A stretch of 64,000 bases of DNA from Streptomyces sp. DSM 15324 (GCF_001514285.1 NZ_KQ949032.1:248001-312000), one strand, 5' to 3'; shown: positions 33,067 to 42,422, counted from the stretch's first letter. Notes: generated by a model not told the origin, from the sequence alone. Numbers and translations: made by a program.

Positions 33067-34697
33067 GCGGGCGACGACGGCCGCGTCCGCAGCAGAGACG
33101 AGCGGGAAAGCCGCGCACCCTGCGGACCCGGCTCGTCGTCGTGTCCGTGACGCTGATCGCCGTGGTGTGCGCGGTGATCGGGACGGTCACCACGCTCGTT
33201 CTCCGGGACCACCTGTACGGGCAGCTCAACGGCCGGCTCGGTGAGGTCGCGGCGCGCGTGGCGCCTCGCGACTTCGGAGGGGGACCACCCAGCCGGCCCA
33301 ACAGCGGCACCAACTCGCCCAGCCAGCAGCAGGGCAGGGCGAAGGGGACCGACCTCGCGACCTTCGTCACGATAGGCCCCCAGCCCCCCGGCACGATCGC
33401 GGCCAAGGTCGTGGACCGGACCATCACCGATGCCAAGCGCGGTGTGAAGACCGACTCCACCACCAACTACGAGATGGACGACAAGCCGCTCACGGACGCT
33501 CAGATCAGGGTGCTCAACTCCGTCTCCCAGGACGGCGCGATGCACACGGTGGATCTGCCCGGCCTGGGCTCGTACCGCGTCAAGTACGCCAGCAACGACA
33601 CCTCCGGCTACTACGTGGCCATCCCCACCGCGGACTTCGACAACACCATCAACACCCTGATCATCGTCGAGATCAGCCTCACCGTCGCCGGTCTCCTCGC
33701 CGCCGGTCTCGCCGGGACCGTCATGGTCAACGTCGCCACCCGCCCCCTCCGCAAAGTCGCCGCCACCGCCACCCGCGTCTCCGAGCTGCCCCTGCACACC
33801 GGTGAGGTCAACCTCAACGAGCGGGTGCCCGAGTCGGAGACGGATCCGCACACCGAGGTCGGCCAGGTCGGTGCCGCGCTGAACCGGATGCTGAACCACG
33901 TCCACGGCGCCCTGCACGCCCGCCAGGAGAGCGAGATGCGGGTCCGCCGGTTCGTCGCGGACGCCAGCCACGAACTGCGCACCCCCCTCGCGTCCATCCG
34001 CGGCTACGCCGAGCTGACCCGCCGCGGACGCGAGGAGGTCGGCCCCGACACCAAGCACGCCCTCGGCCGCATCGAGTCCGAGGCCGGCCGGATGACCCTC
34101 CTCGTCGAGGACCTGCTGCTGCTCGCGCGGCTCGACGCCGGGCGCCCGCTCCAGTTCGAGCACACCGACCTCGTACCGCTGGTCATCGACACCGTCAGCG
34201 ACGCCCGCGTGGCCGGACGTGACCACGTGTGGCGGCTGGAGCTGCCCGACGAGCCCGCGCTCGTCTCCGCCGACTCGGCCCGCCTGCAGCAGGTGCTCGT
34301 GAACCTGCTGGCCAACGCCCGGACGCACACCCCGCCCGGCACGACCGTCACCGCACGGGTGCAGCGGCGCGGACCGTGGCTGTGTGTCGACGTCCAGGAC
34401 AACGGGCAGGGCATTCCGCCCGACCTGCTCCCGCACGTCTTCGAGCGGTTCGCCCGCGGCGACTCGGCGCGCTCGCGTGCCACCGGCTCCACGGGCCTCG
34501 GCCTGGCCATCGTGCAGGCCGTGGCGACCGCGCACGGCGGTGCCGTGACGGTGGACAGCGTGCCCGGGCAGACGGTCTTCACGGTGCACCTGCCCGCCCT
34601 TGCCCCCGCCGTGCCCCAGCCCGCGCCCGAAACGAACTGGCAACTGGACTCACAGGTCGAGCACAGTGCCACCACATGGGTGCAACAGGGCACTTGA
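33063..34697 (+). CDS. Sensor histidine kinase
   Basis: A 544-residue kinase whose ATG overlaps the regulator stop. Topology: short basic N-terminus, TM1 (LVVVSVTLIAVVCAVIGTVT), an extracytoplasmic sensor of about 135 residues, TM2 (IIVEISLTVAGLLAAGLAGT), HAMP linker, HisKA with His303 (DASHELRTPLASIRGYAEL), and GHKL ATPase with N box NLLANARTHTPPG, G1 DNGQGIPPD, F box VFERFARGD and G2 GSTGLGLAIV. All catalytic features are intact. The sensor part has an Asn/Gln/Pro-rich insert (RPNSGTNSPSQQQG). Confidence 0.96.
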   Translation: MSGRRRPRPQQRRAGKPRTLRTRLVVVSVTLIAVVCAVIGTVTTLVLRDHLYGQLNGRLGEVAARVAPRDFGGGPPSRPNSGTNSPSQQQGRAKGTDLATFVTIGPQPPGTIAAKVVDRTITDAKRGVKTDSTTNYEMDDKPLTDAQIRVLNSVSQDGAMHTVDLPGLGSYRVKYASNDTSGYYVAIPTADFDNTINTLIIVEISLTVAGLLAAGLAGTVMVNVATRPLRKVAATATRVSELPLHTGEVNLNERVPESETDPHTEVGQVGAALNRMLNHVHGALHARQESEMRVRRFVADASHELRTPLASIRGYAELTRRGREEVGPDTKHALGRIESEAGRMTLLVEDLLLLARLDAGRPLQFEHTDLVPLVIDTVSDARVAGRDHVWRLELPDEPALVSADSARLQQVLVNLLANARTHTPPGTTVTARVQRRGPWLCVDVQDNGQGIPPDLLPHVFERFARGDSARSRATGSTGLGLAIVQAVATAHGGAVTVDSVPGQTVFTVHLPALAPAVPQPAPETNWQLDSQVEHSATTWVQQGT

Positions 34698-34711
34698 CGA
34701 GAGTCGTCGGC

Positions 34712-36235
34712 ATGCGAACCGACTCTTCTCCCGGCACCCTGCCGGCGCGGGAGCACCTCCCGGCCGCCACAGCCGGTACGCCTGTCCTGGACGTAGTGAT
34801 CCCCGTCTACAACGAGGAGAAGGACCTCCAGCCCTGTGTCGAGAGACTGCACGACCACCTGACGCGTACGTTCCCGTACACCTTCCGCATCACGATCGCG
34901 GACAACGCGTCGACCGACACCACCCCCGAGGTGGCGCGCCGGCTGGAGACGCGGATCCCGGAGGTCAGGAACGTCCGGCTGGAGCAGAAGGGCCGCGGCC
35001 GTGCGCTGCGGACCGTCTGGTCGGCCTCGGACGCCCCGATCCTCGCCTACATGGACGTGGACCTGTCCACCGACCTCAACGCGCTGCTGCCGCTGGTGGC
35101 CCCGCTGATCTCCGGTCACTCCGACCTGGCGATCGGCTCCCGGCTCTCCCGCAGCTCGCGCGTGGTGCGCGGCCCGAAGAGGGAGTTCATCAGCCGCGCC
35201 TACAACCTGATCCTGCGCGGCTCGCTCCAGGCCCGCTTCTCCGACGCCCAGTGCGGCTTCAAGGCGATCCGCCGTGATGTCGCACAGGTGCTCCTCCCCC
35301 TGGTGGAGGACACCGGCTGGTTCTTCGACACGGAGATGCTGGTGCTCGCCGAGCGGGCCGGCCTCAGGATCCACGAGGTGCCCGTCGACTGGGTCGACGA
35401 CCCCGACTCCACGGTGCACCTCGTGAAGACCGCCACCGACGACCTCAAGGGCGTGTGGCGGGTGGGCAAGGCCCTGGCCACCGGCTCCCTCTCGCTCGAC
35501 CGGCTCACCCGCCCCTTCGGTGACGACCCGCGCGACCGCGAGATCCAGGACGTGCCCAAGGGGCTGGCCCGCCAGCTCGTCGGCTTCTGTGTGGTGGGCG
35601 GTCTGTCCACCCTGTTCTACCTGCTGCTCTACAGCGGCTTCCGCCTGTTCACGGGCTCGCAGTCCGCCAACGCGCTCGCCCTGCTGGTGTCCGCGATCGC
35701 CAACACCGCCGCCAACCGCCGGCTGACCTTCGGGGTCCGCGGCCGCGGCGGGGCCGTCAAGCACCAGGCGCAGGGCCTGGTCGTCTTCGCCATCGGCCTG
35801 GCGCTGACCAGCGGCTCGCTCGTCGCCCTGAACGCGGCGACGACCCAGCCCGCGCACTCCACCGAACTCGCGGTGCTCGTCGCCGCCAACCTGGCGGCGA
35901 CGGTCCTGCGTTTCCTGCTCTTCCGCGCGTGGGTGTTCCCGGACCGGCGGGACGGCACCGAGGACGACGCCGCGGCGCCGACCGTGGTCGCCGCCCACCT
36001 CCCGGCGCAGCCGACGCCGTACGCGTCGTCGTACCCGGTCGCACCGGCGTACGGGCCGCAGCACCCGGCCCGTCCGTCCGCCCCGGCGTACGCCTCGCCG
36101 TACGGGAACACCGGCGCCACCCATGAGACCACCCAGTTCCGCGCCGGCGAAGCCGCGGACGGCACCTGGAGGGACACCACCGTGCGACTGCCGCCGGTGC
36201 GCCCTCACGACACCGACCCGGGGGACCCCCGATGA
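34712..36235 (+). CDS. Fused GT2 glycosyltransferase/GtrA-like membrane protein
   Basis: A 507-residue fusion. Residues 20-265 are a GT-A glycosyltransferase of the dolichol-phosphate-sugar synthase type (VIPVYNEEKDLQPCVERL, ITIADNASTDTTPEVARR, AYMDVDLSTDL with the DxD metal site, DAQCGFKAIRRDVA). From about 285 a GtrA-like domain with four membrane helices follows (LVGFCVVGGLSTLFYLLLYS, ALALLVSAIANTAANRRLTF, LVVFAIGLALTSGSLVALNA). It likely makes a polyprenyl-phosphate-linked sugar and helps flip it. The C-terminal tail is Pro/Tyr-rich. The stop overlaps the next start, fitting donor synthesis followed by transfer. Confidence 0.92.
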   Translation: MRTDSSPGTLPAREHLPAATAGTPVLDVVIPVYNEEKDLQPCVERLHDHLTRTFPYTFRITIADNASTDTTPEVARRLETRIPEVRNVRLEQKGRGRALRTVWSASDAPILAYMDVDLSTDLNALLPLVAPLISGHSDLAIGSRLSRSSRVVRGPKREFISRAYNLILRGSLQARFSDAQCGFKAIRRDVAQVLLPLVEDTGWFFDTEMLVLAERAGLRIHEVPVDWVDDPDSTVHLVKTATDDLKGVWRVGKALATGSLSLDRLTRPFGDDPRDREIQDVPKGLARQLVGFCVVGGLSTLFYLLLYSGFRLFTGSQSANALALLVSAIANTAANRRLTFGVRGRGGAVKHQAQGLVVFAIGLALTSGSLVALNAATTQPAHSTELAVLVAANLAATVLRFLLFRAWVFPDRRDGTEDDAAAPTVVAAHLPAQPTPYASSYPVAPAYGPQHPARPSAPAYASPYGNTGATHETTQFRAGEAADGTWRDTTVRLPPVRPHDTDPGDPR

Positions 36236-38565
36236 CCACGCACCTCGACCAGCCGACGGCCTGGGGCCCGCCCCCGACCGCCCCTCCGACCACCGCCCCT
36301 CCGACCACCGCCCCTCCGACCACCGCCCCTCCGACCACCGCCCCTCCGACCACCGCCCCTCCGACCACCGCCCCTCCGACCACCGCCTCTGCGGCCTCCG
36401 CCCCTGCGGCCACGGAGCCGCAGCAGCCGGCCGCACCCGCCCCGGATTCGGGCCAGCCGAAGCAGCCCCTGCACCGCCGACTCCGGCGCGGCCGCCCCGA
36501 GGATCCCCGCTGGGCCCGCCCGGCCTTCCTCGGTCTGCTCCTCGCCACCTTCCTCCTCTACCTCTACAACCTGAGCGCCTCCGGGTACGCCAACTCCTTC
36601 TACTCGGCGGCCGTCCAGGCGGGCAGCCAGTCCTGGAAGGCCTTCTTCTTCGGCTCGCTGGACGCGGGCAACGCCATCACCGTCGACAAGCCCCCGGCCT
36701 CGCTGTGGCCGATGGCCCTGTCGGTCAGGATCTTCGGCCTGAACTCCTGGGCGATCCTCGTCCCGGAGGTGCTGATGGGCGTCGGCACCGTCGCCGTCGT
36801 GTACGCCTCCGTGCGCCGCCGCTTCAGCGCCGCGGCCGGTCTGATCGCGGGGGCCGTGCTCGCGCTCACCCCCGTCGCCGCGCTGATGTTCCGGTTCAAC
36901 AACCCGGACGCGATGCTGGCCCTGCTGATGGCCGTGGCCTGCTACCTCACCGCCCGCGCGGTGGAGGACGGCCGTACGAAGTGGCTGGTGTGGGCCGGCG
37001 TCGCGATCGGCTTCGCGTTCCTCGCCAAGACGCTCCAGGCGTTCCTGATCCTCCCGCCGCTCGCGATCGTCTACGCGGTCTGTGCGCCGGTGAGCGTGCG
37101 GAAGCGGTTCGGACAGCTGGCCCTGGCCACCGGTGCGCTGGTCGCGTCCGGCGGCTGGTGGGTCGCGATCGTCGAGCTGTGGCCGGCCTCCTCCCGCCCG
37201 TACATCGGCGGCTCGCAGAACAACTCCTTCCTGGAGCTGACCTTCGGCTACAACGGCCTCGGCCGCCTCAACGGCGAGGAGACCGGCAGCGTCGGGGGCG
37301 GGGGCGGGGGCAACACCGGCCAGTGGGGCGAGACCGGCTGGGACCGGATGTTCAACTCCGAGATCGGCGGCCAGATCTCCTGGCTGCTGCCGGCCGCGCT
37401 GATCCTGCTGGCCGCCGGGCTCGTGGCCACCCGCAGGCGCAGCCGGACGTCGGCCACGCGGGGTCTGTTCCTCGTCTGGGGCGGCTCGCTGCTGATCACC
37501 ATGGTCGTCTTCAGCTACATGGCGGGCATCTTCCACCAGTACTACACCGTCGCCCTGGCCCCCTACATGGCGGCCGTGATCGGCATGGGCGCGGGTCTCC
37601 TGTGGGAGAAGCGGTCCGAGCTGTGGGCCTCGATCACCCTCGCGGCCTCGGTCGTGGCGGCGGCCTCCTGGTCGTACATCCTGCTCAACCGCACCCCGGA
37701 CTACCTGCCCTGGCTGAAGTGGCTGGTCCTGATCGGCGGCCTCGCCGCCGCCCTGGGCCTGGTCTTCGCGGGCCGGGTCACCCGTCGGCTCGCCCTCGCG
37801 GCGGCCTCCGTCGGCCTGGTCGCCTCCCTGGCCGGTCCGACGGCGTACACCTTCAGCACCCTCCAGACGGGCCACACCGGCTCGATCGTCACGGCGGGCC
37901 CGGCGGGCGCGTCCATGAGGGGCGGCGGTCCGGGCGGAGGCGGCGGCCGGGGCGGCTTCGGCGGCGGCATGCCGGGCGGGCAGGGCCAGAACCAGCAGGG
38001 CCAGAACCCGCAGGGCCAGAACCAGCAGGGGCAGCAGAACGGCAACGGCTTTCCCCGCGGCGGCTTCCCGGGAGGCGGCCAGAACCAGCAGAACGGCAAC
38101 GGCACCACCCAGAACCAGAACCAGAACCAGCAGGGCGGTCCCGGCGCCCAGACCGGTGACGGCGGCGGCATGGGCGGCGGCGGTGGCGTCGGCGGCCTGC
38201 TGAACGGCGCGAGCGTCTCCGACGAGGCCAAGAAGCTGCTGGAGACCGACTCCGGCGAGTACACCTGGGTCGCGGCGGCGATCGGCGCCCAGAACGCGGC
38301 GAGCTACCAGCTCTCCACGGGCGACGCGGTCATGGCGATCGGCGGCTTCAACGGCACCGACCCGTCCCCGACACTGGCGCAGTTCAAGCAGTACGTCGCG
38401 GACGGAAAGATCCACTACTTCATCGCCGGCGGCACCGGCGGTGGCATGGGCGGCAGCGGCAGCGGCACGTCCTCGCAGATCACCTCCTGGGTCGAGGCCA
38501 ACTTCAAGAAGGTGACGGTGGGTTCGTCCACCTTCTACGACCTGACGCAGAAGGCGAGCGGCTGA
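36232..38565 (+). CDS. GT39-type (ArnT/PMT-like) membrane glycosyltransferase
   Basis: A 777-residue integral membrane enzyme whose start overlaps the previous stop. The N-terminus carries seven PPTTA repeats, then about 10-12 helices begin near residue 90. ANSFYSAAVQAGSQSWKAFF and the motif TVDKPPASLW mark the GT-C fold of the ArnT/YycA-like mannosyltransferase group, which uses lipid-linked sugars. An extracytoplasmic Gly/Asn/Gln-rich linker (residues about 560-650) precedes a soluble domain (YTWVAAAIGAQNAASYQLST, VMAIGGFNGTDPSPTLAQF). The lipid-sugar donor is probably supplied by the upstream GT2-GtrA fusion. Confidence 0.92.
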   Translation: MTTHLDQPTAWGPPPTAPPTTAPPTTAPPTTAPPTTAPPTTAPPTTAPPTTASAASAPAATEPQQPAAPAPDSGQPKQPLHRRLRRGRPEDPRWARPAFLGLLLATFLLYLYNLSASGYANSFYSAAVQAGSQSWKAFFFGSLDAGNAITVDKPPASLWPMALSVRIFGLNSWAILVPEVLMGVGTVAVVYASVRRRFSAAAGLIAGAVLALTPVAALMFRFNNPDAMLALLMAVACYLTARAVEDGRTKWLVWAGVAIGFAFLAKTLQAFLILPPLAIVYAVCAPVSVRKRFGQLALATGALVASGGWWVAIVELWPASSRPYIGGSQNNSFLELTFGYNGLGRLNGEETGSVGGGGGGNTGQWGETGWDRMFNSEIGGQISWLLPAALILLAAGLVATRRRSRTSATRGLFLVWGGSLLITMVVFSYMAGIFHQYYTVALAPYMAAVIGMGAGLLWEKRSELWASITLAASVVAAASWSYILLNRTPDYLPWLKWLVLIGGLAAALGLVFAGRVTRRLALAAASVGLVASLAGPTAYTFSTLQTGHTGSIVTAGPAGASMRGGGPGGGGGRGGFGGGMPGGQGQNQQGQNPQGQNQQGQQNGNGFPRGGFPGGGQNQQNGNGTTQNQNQNQQGGPGAQTGDGGGMGGGGGVGGLLNGASVSDEAKKLLETDSGEYTWVAAAIGAQNAASYQLSTGDAVMAIGGFNGTDPSPTLAQFKQYVADGKIHYFIAGGTGGGMGGSGSGTSSQITSWVEANFKKVTVGSSTFYDLTQKASG
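36290..36390 (+). repeat. 15-bp coding tandem repeat (PPTTA)
   Basis: About seven near-identical 15-bp units (CCTCCGACCACCGCC) encode Pro-Pro-Thr-Thr-Ala in the cytoplasmic N-terminus of the GT39 enzyme. Unit length keeps the frame, and near identity at DNA level suggests recent slippage. Confidence 0.95.
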
Positions 38566-38581
38566 CGCAGCGCACGGGGTT

Positions 38582-38612
38582 GAAGGGCGGTGGCCCGTCG
38601 CCACCGCCCTTC
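38582..38612 (+). terminator. Terminator of the two-component/glycosyltransferase operon
   Basis: GAAGGGCGGTGGC (38582-38594) and GCCACCGCCCTTC (38600-38612) form a perfect 13-bp stem with loop CCGTC, 16 bp after the operon stop. Confidence 0.9.
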
Positions 38613-38627
38613 CGCTCGTAAATTCGT

Positions 38628-38640
38628 TGTACGCCGTACA
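38628..38640 (+). promoter_or_regulatory. Palindromic operator before MFS exporter
   Basis: TGTACGCCGTACA is a perfect 6-1-6 palindrome 14 bp before the GTG start, overlapping or adjoining the ribosome-binding region (GGAG follows at 38641). TetR-family regulators often bind such GTACnnnGTAC-type sites. A TetR gene lies 3.8 kb downstream but no link is shown. Confidence 0.55.
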
Positions 38641-38654
38641 GGAGTACTTCTACG

Positions 38655-40070
38655 GTGTATGACGTGACCACCACCTCCCACCCCCGCCGCTGGCTGATCC
38701 TCGGCGTGATCTGTCTCGCGCAGCTCACCGTGCTGCTCGACAACACGATCCTGAACGTCGCGATCCCCTCCCTCACCCGGGAGCTGGACGCGAGCACCGC
38801 CGACGTCCAGTGGATGATCAACGCGTACTCCCTCGTCCAGTCGGGGCTGCTGCTCACGGCGGGCAGCGCCGCCGACCTCTACGGCCGCAAGGCGATGCTG
38901 GCTACGGGGCTCGCGCTCTTCGGCATCGGCTCGGCCGTGGCCGGGTTCGCCACCACCTCCGGGCAGTTGATCGCCGCCCGGGCCGGTATGGGCGTGGGTG
39001 GCGCGCTGCTGCTCACCACCACCCTCGCCGTGGCGATGCAGATCTTCGCGCCCGAGGAGCAGCCCAGGGCGATCGGCATCTGGGCCGCGGTGAACGCCCT
39101 CGGGTTCGCCACCGGCCCGCTCGTCGGCGGCCTCGTGCTCGACCACTTCCGATGGGGCGCGATCTTCCTGCTCAACCTCCCGGTCGCGGCGCTCGCGCTC
39201 GCCGCGGTCCTCGCCCTGGTCCCCGAGTCCAGGAACCCCCGGGGCGACCGCCCCGACCTGCTCGGCGCGCTCCTGTCCACGATCGGCATGGCCGCGCTGG
39301 TCTTCGCGATCATCTCCGGCCCCGCCCGCGGCTGGACCTCGGCCCGGGTGCTGGTGAGCGCGGCGGTCGCCGCCGTCGCCCTCGCGCTGTTCGCCCGGTG
39401 GCAGAGCCGCATCCCGTACCCCATGCTCGACCTGGCGTTCTTCCGCGACCGCCGGTTCACCGGCGCGGTCGGCGGGGCCGTCCTGGTCACCTTCGGCATG
39501 GGCGGCGCGCTCTTCCTCCTCACCCAGCATCTGCAGTCCGTGCTCGGCTACGGCCCCCTGGAGGCGGGCCTGCGCACCGCGCCGCTGGCGCTGACCGTGG
39601 TCGTCCTGAACTTCAGCGGGCTGGCGGCGAAGGCGACCGCCCGGCTCGGAACCCCGCTGTCGGTGCTGGGCGGCATGGTGCTGATGGCGGGCGGGCTCGT
39701 CTCGATCGCGTCCGGCGGCGAGGGCTACGGCGGTGTCGCGGCCGGTCTGATGCTGATCGGCGTCGGCTGCGCGGTCGCCAACCCGGCGATGGCCCACGCG
39801 GTCATGAGCGCGATACCGCCGGAGAAGGCGGGCGTCGGCGCGGGCATCAACGGCACGCTGGCGGAGTTCGGCAACGGGCTCGGCGTCGCCGTCCTGGGCG
39901 CCGTGCTCAGCGCCTCGCTGACCGCGGGCGAGCCGCTGTCGGACGGGCTCGGCGCGGGCCTGCTGGTCGGGGCGGTCGCCGTCCTGGGCGGAGGACTGGT
40001 GGCGGCGGCGCTGCTGCGCAGGGCGGACAAAGACAAGACGGACCAGGAGAAAGCAGGCGTTCTCATGTGA
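38655..40070 (+). CDS. MFS multidrug exporter (DHA2/EmrB-QacA type, 14 helices)
   Basis: A 471-residue transporter starting at GTG 38655. Typical DHA2 features: WLILGVICLAQLTVLLDNTI and LNVAIPSLTRELDAS in helix 1, SAADLYGRKAMLATGLALFG (motif A), ARAGMGVGGALLLTTTLAVA and the motif C-like ALGFATGPLVGG. It probably exports lipophilic drugs or a natural product using proton motive force. The palindrome just before the gene implies repression by a TetR-like protein. Confidence 0.93.
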   Translation: MYDVTTTSHPRRWLILGVICLAQLTVLLDNTILNVAIPSLTRELDASTADVQWMINAYSLVQSGLLLTAGSAADLYGRKAMLATGLALFGIGSAVAGFATTSGQLIAARAGMGVGGALLLTTTLAVAMQIFAPEEQPRAIGIWAAVNALGFATGPLVGGLVLDHFRWGAIFLLNLPVAALALAAVLALVPESRNPRGDRPDLLGALLSTIGMAALVFAIISGPARGWTSARVLVSAAVAAVALALFARWQSRIPYPMLDLAFFRDRRFTGAVGGAVLVTFGMGGALFLLTQHLQSVLGYGPLEAGLRTAPLALTVVVLNFSGLAAKATARLGTPLSVLGGMVLMAGGLVSIASGGEGYGGVAAGLMLIGVGCAVANPAMAHAVMSAIPPEKAGVGAGINGTLAEFGNGLGVAVLGAVLSASLTAGEPLSDGLGAGLLVGAVAVLGGGLVAAALLRRADKDKTDQEKAGVLM

Positions 40071-40084
40071 GCCGACTCACACGA

Positions 40085-40111
40085 TGTCACAGGCCGCAGG
40101 GCTCCGGTGTC
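40085..40111 (+). promoter_or_regulatory. Candidate ECF41-type promoter
   Basis: TGTCACA (40085-40091), a 16-nt spacer and TGTC (40108-40111) match the published ECF41 consensus TGTCACA-N16-CGTC at all but one position. It lies 36 bp before the flavoprotein GTG, whose operon includes an ECF41 sigma factor, pointing to autoregulation. Confidence 0.7.
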
Positions 40112-40146
40112 CTGTGACCGAACCCCCTGGAACCGGAGGAGACACC

Positions 40147-41409
40147 GTGAGCGAGAACACTGAAGTCGTCGTGATCGGCGGGGGATACGCCGGCGTCATG
40201 GCCGCCAACCGCCTGACCAGCCGCGACGACGTGAACGTCACGCTGATCAACCCGCGCCCGGCCTTCGTCGAGCGGATCCGCCTGCACCAGCTTGTGGCCG
40301 GGACCCACACCGCGACCGCCGACTACACGGAGATCCTCGGCGAGCGCGTGCGGCTGGTCGTCGACACCGTGACCCGGATCGACGCGGCCGGGCGTGCCCT
40401 GGCGCTGGAGCACGGTGGCACCGTCCGCTACGACCACCTGGTCTACGCGGTGGGCAGCGGCAGCGCCGACCCGAGCGTGCCGGGAGCGGCCGAGTTCGCC
40501 CACCCGATCGCCACCCTGGAGGACGCGAGCCGACTGCGGCCGGTCGTCGAGGCCGCGTCCGCCAAGGCCGCGTCCGCCAAGGCCGCGTCCGTCGAGTCCG
40601 CGTCCGGCAAGGCCGCCAAGGCTCCGCTGACCGTCGTCGGAGCCGGCCCGACCGGCATCGAGACCGCGGCCGAACTGACCGAGCAGGGCCACACGGTGAC
40701 GCTGGTCTGCGGCGGGATCCTCGGCCCGTACCTGCACCGGCGGGGCCGGCGCTCGGTCGCCGGGCGGCTGGCCGCGCTCGGCGTGACCGTCCTCGACGGC
40801 CCCGGCACGAAGGTGACGGCCGTGACCCGCGACGCCGTACGGCTCGCCGACGGCCGCGAGCTGCCGAGCGCGGTGACCGTCTGGACCGCCGGCTTCGGGG
40901 TCCCGGACCTGGCCGCGCGCAGCGGACTGAGCACCGACGCCCTCGGCCGGCTGCTCACCGACGAGACGCTGACCAGCGTCGACGACCCGCACATCGTCGC
41001 GGCCGGGGACTCGGCGGCGCCCTCGGACCTGCCGCTGCGGATGAGCTGCCAGGCCGCCATCCCGCTGGGCGCGCGGGCGGCCGACACGGTGCTCAGCCGC
41101 ATCGCGGGCGAGCAGCCCGCGACCCTGAACGAGGTGTTCGCCGGCCAGTGCATCAGCCTGGGCCGGGGCGCGGGCATCTTCCAGTTCGCCCACCGGTACG
41201 ACGTCGCGGTCGGGTTCCACATCGGCGGTCGTCCCGGCGCGAAACTCAAGGAGTTCGTCTGCAAGGGCATCGTCGAGCACCTGGCGGGCGAGGGCCGCAA
41301 GCCCGGTGCGTACCGCCTGCACAAGGTGTCGGGAGGAGCCACGCGGCAGCAGCGGCTCCGGCGGAGCGAGCCCGCCCGGACCCCGGCCGTCGCCGAACGC
41401 GCGGTCTGA
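40147..41409 (+). CDS. FAD-dependent NAD(P)H oxidoreductase (NDH-2/AIF-like)
   Basis: A 420-residue flavoprotein. GTG 40147 follows GGAGGAGACACC. N-terminal FAD Rossmann motif VVVIGGGYAGVMAANRL, second dinucleotide-binding motif LTVVGAGPTGIETAAEL, and the FAD-closing ATG/GD motif DDPHIVAAGDSAAP. The fold is that of pyridine nucleotide-disulfide oxidoreductases without the redox disulfide, like type II NADH dehydrogenases. An insert with AKAAS repeats (SAKAASAKAASVESASGKAA) separates the halves. It is co-transcribed with an ECF41 sigma factor, which in this group is usually linked to an oxidoreductase-type partner gene. Confidence 0.9.
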   Translation: MSENTEVVVIGGGYAGVMAANRLTSRDDVNVTLINPRPAFVERIRLHQLVAGTHTATADYTEILGERVRLVVDTVTRIDAAGRALALEHGGTVRYDHLVYAVGSGSADPSVPGAAEFAHPIATLEDASRLRPVVEAASAKAASAKAASVESASGKAAKAPLTVVGAGPTGIETAAELTEQGHTVTLVCGGILGPYLHRRGRRSVAGRLAALGVTVLDGPGTKVTAVTRDAVRLADGRELPSAVTVWTAGFGVPDLAARSGLSTDALGRLLTDETLTSVDDPHIVAAGDSAAPSDLPLRMSCQAAIPLGARAADTVLSRIAGEQPATLNEVFAGQCISLGRGAGIFQFAHRYDVAVGFHIGGRPGAKLKEFVCKGIVEHLAGEGRKPGAYRLHKVSGGATRQQRLRRSEPARTPAVAERAV

Positions 41410-41439
41410 TCCGCACCCGGACGGGGGAAGGACCCTGAC

Positions 41440-42336
41440 ATGGATGATCACACCGCCGACCCGGCGACGGAGGCGTTCGTCGCCCACCGCAACCTGCTCT
41501 TCACCGTCGCCTACGAGATGCTCGGCTCTGCGGCCGACGCCGAGGACGTACTGCAGGAGACCTGGCTGCGCTGGGTCGACACCGACCTGGAGGAGGTACG
41601 CGACCGGCGCGCGTACCTCGTCCGGATCACCACCCGCCAGGCCCTCAACCGCCTGCGCACCCTCTCCCGCCGCAAGGAGGCGTACGTCGGCCCCTGGCTG
41701 CCCGAGCCACTGCTCACCACCCCCGACGTCGCCCAGGACGTCGAACTCGCCGAGAGCGTGTCGATGGCGCTGATGCTCGTCCTGGAGACGCTGTCCCCGA
41801 CCGAGCGGGCCGTCTTCGTCCTGCGCGAGGTCTTCGACGTGGGCTACGACGAGATCGCCGCCGCCGTCGACAAGAGCCCCGCCGCGGTCCGCCAGATCGC
41901 CCACCGCGCCCGCCGGCACGTCGACGCCCGCCGCCCCCGCGAGGCCGTCTCCGAGCGCAGGACCCGGGCCGCCCTGGAGTCCTTCCAGCGGGCGCTCAGC
42001 ACCGGGGACCTCCAGGGATTCCTCGACGTGCTCGCCCCCGACGTCGTCCTGATGAGCGACGGCGGCGGACTCCGGCAGGCCGCCCCCCGGCCGATCAACG
42101 GCGCCCTCAAGGTGGCCCGCTTCATCATCGGCGGCACCCGCCGCCACCAGACGACGCTCACCAGCGAGTTCACCATGGTCAACGGCAGCCCGGCGCTCGT
42201 GCTGCGGCTGGACGGCGAGATCGACGGGGTCGTCGCCGTCCGTTTCGAGGACGACCGCATCACCGGCCTCTACTACGTCCGCAACCCGGAGAAACTGACG
42301 CGGGTCGACTCCGAGACCCCGCTCACCCTGCGCTGA
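41440..42336 (+). CDS. sigJ: ECF41 (SigJ-type) sigma factor with SnoaL-like C-terminal domain
   Basis: A 298-residue sigma factor, ATG 41440 after GGGGGAAGG. Regions 2 (FTVAYEMLGSAADAEDVLQE) and 4 (LSPTERAVFVLREVFDVGYD, DKSPAAVRQIAHRARRHV) are followed by a 100-residue SnoaL-like domain. ECF41 hallmarks are visible: WLPEPL between regions 2 and 4, MSDGGG in the extension and NPEKL at the C-terminus. In ECF41 the extension replaces an anti-sigma factor and modulates activity. Only 30 bp separate it from the oxidoreductase gene, so they form an operon. Confidence 0.93.
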   Translation: MDDHTADPATEAFVAHRNLLFTVAYEMLGSAADAEDVLQETWLRWVDTDLEEVRDRRAYLVRITTRQALNRLRTLSRRKEAYVGPWLPEPLLTTPDVAQDVELAESVSMALMLVLETLSPTERAVFVLREVFDVGYDEIAAAVDKSPAAVRQIAHRARRHVDARRPREAVSERRTRAALESFQRALSTGDLQGFLDVLAPDVVLMSDGGGLRQAAPRPINGALKVARFIIGGTRRHQTTLTSEFTMVNGSPALVLRLDGEIDGVVAVRFEDDRITGLYYVRNPEKLTRVDSETPLTLR

Positions 42337-42422
42337 AGACCGGCCGGCCCGGGCAGGCCTAGCATCTTCCCCAGTACCGGAACACAGTTCTCCGTACCGG
42401 ACGAGGAGGAAGGTGCCCTGCC

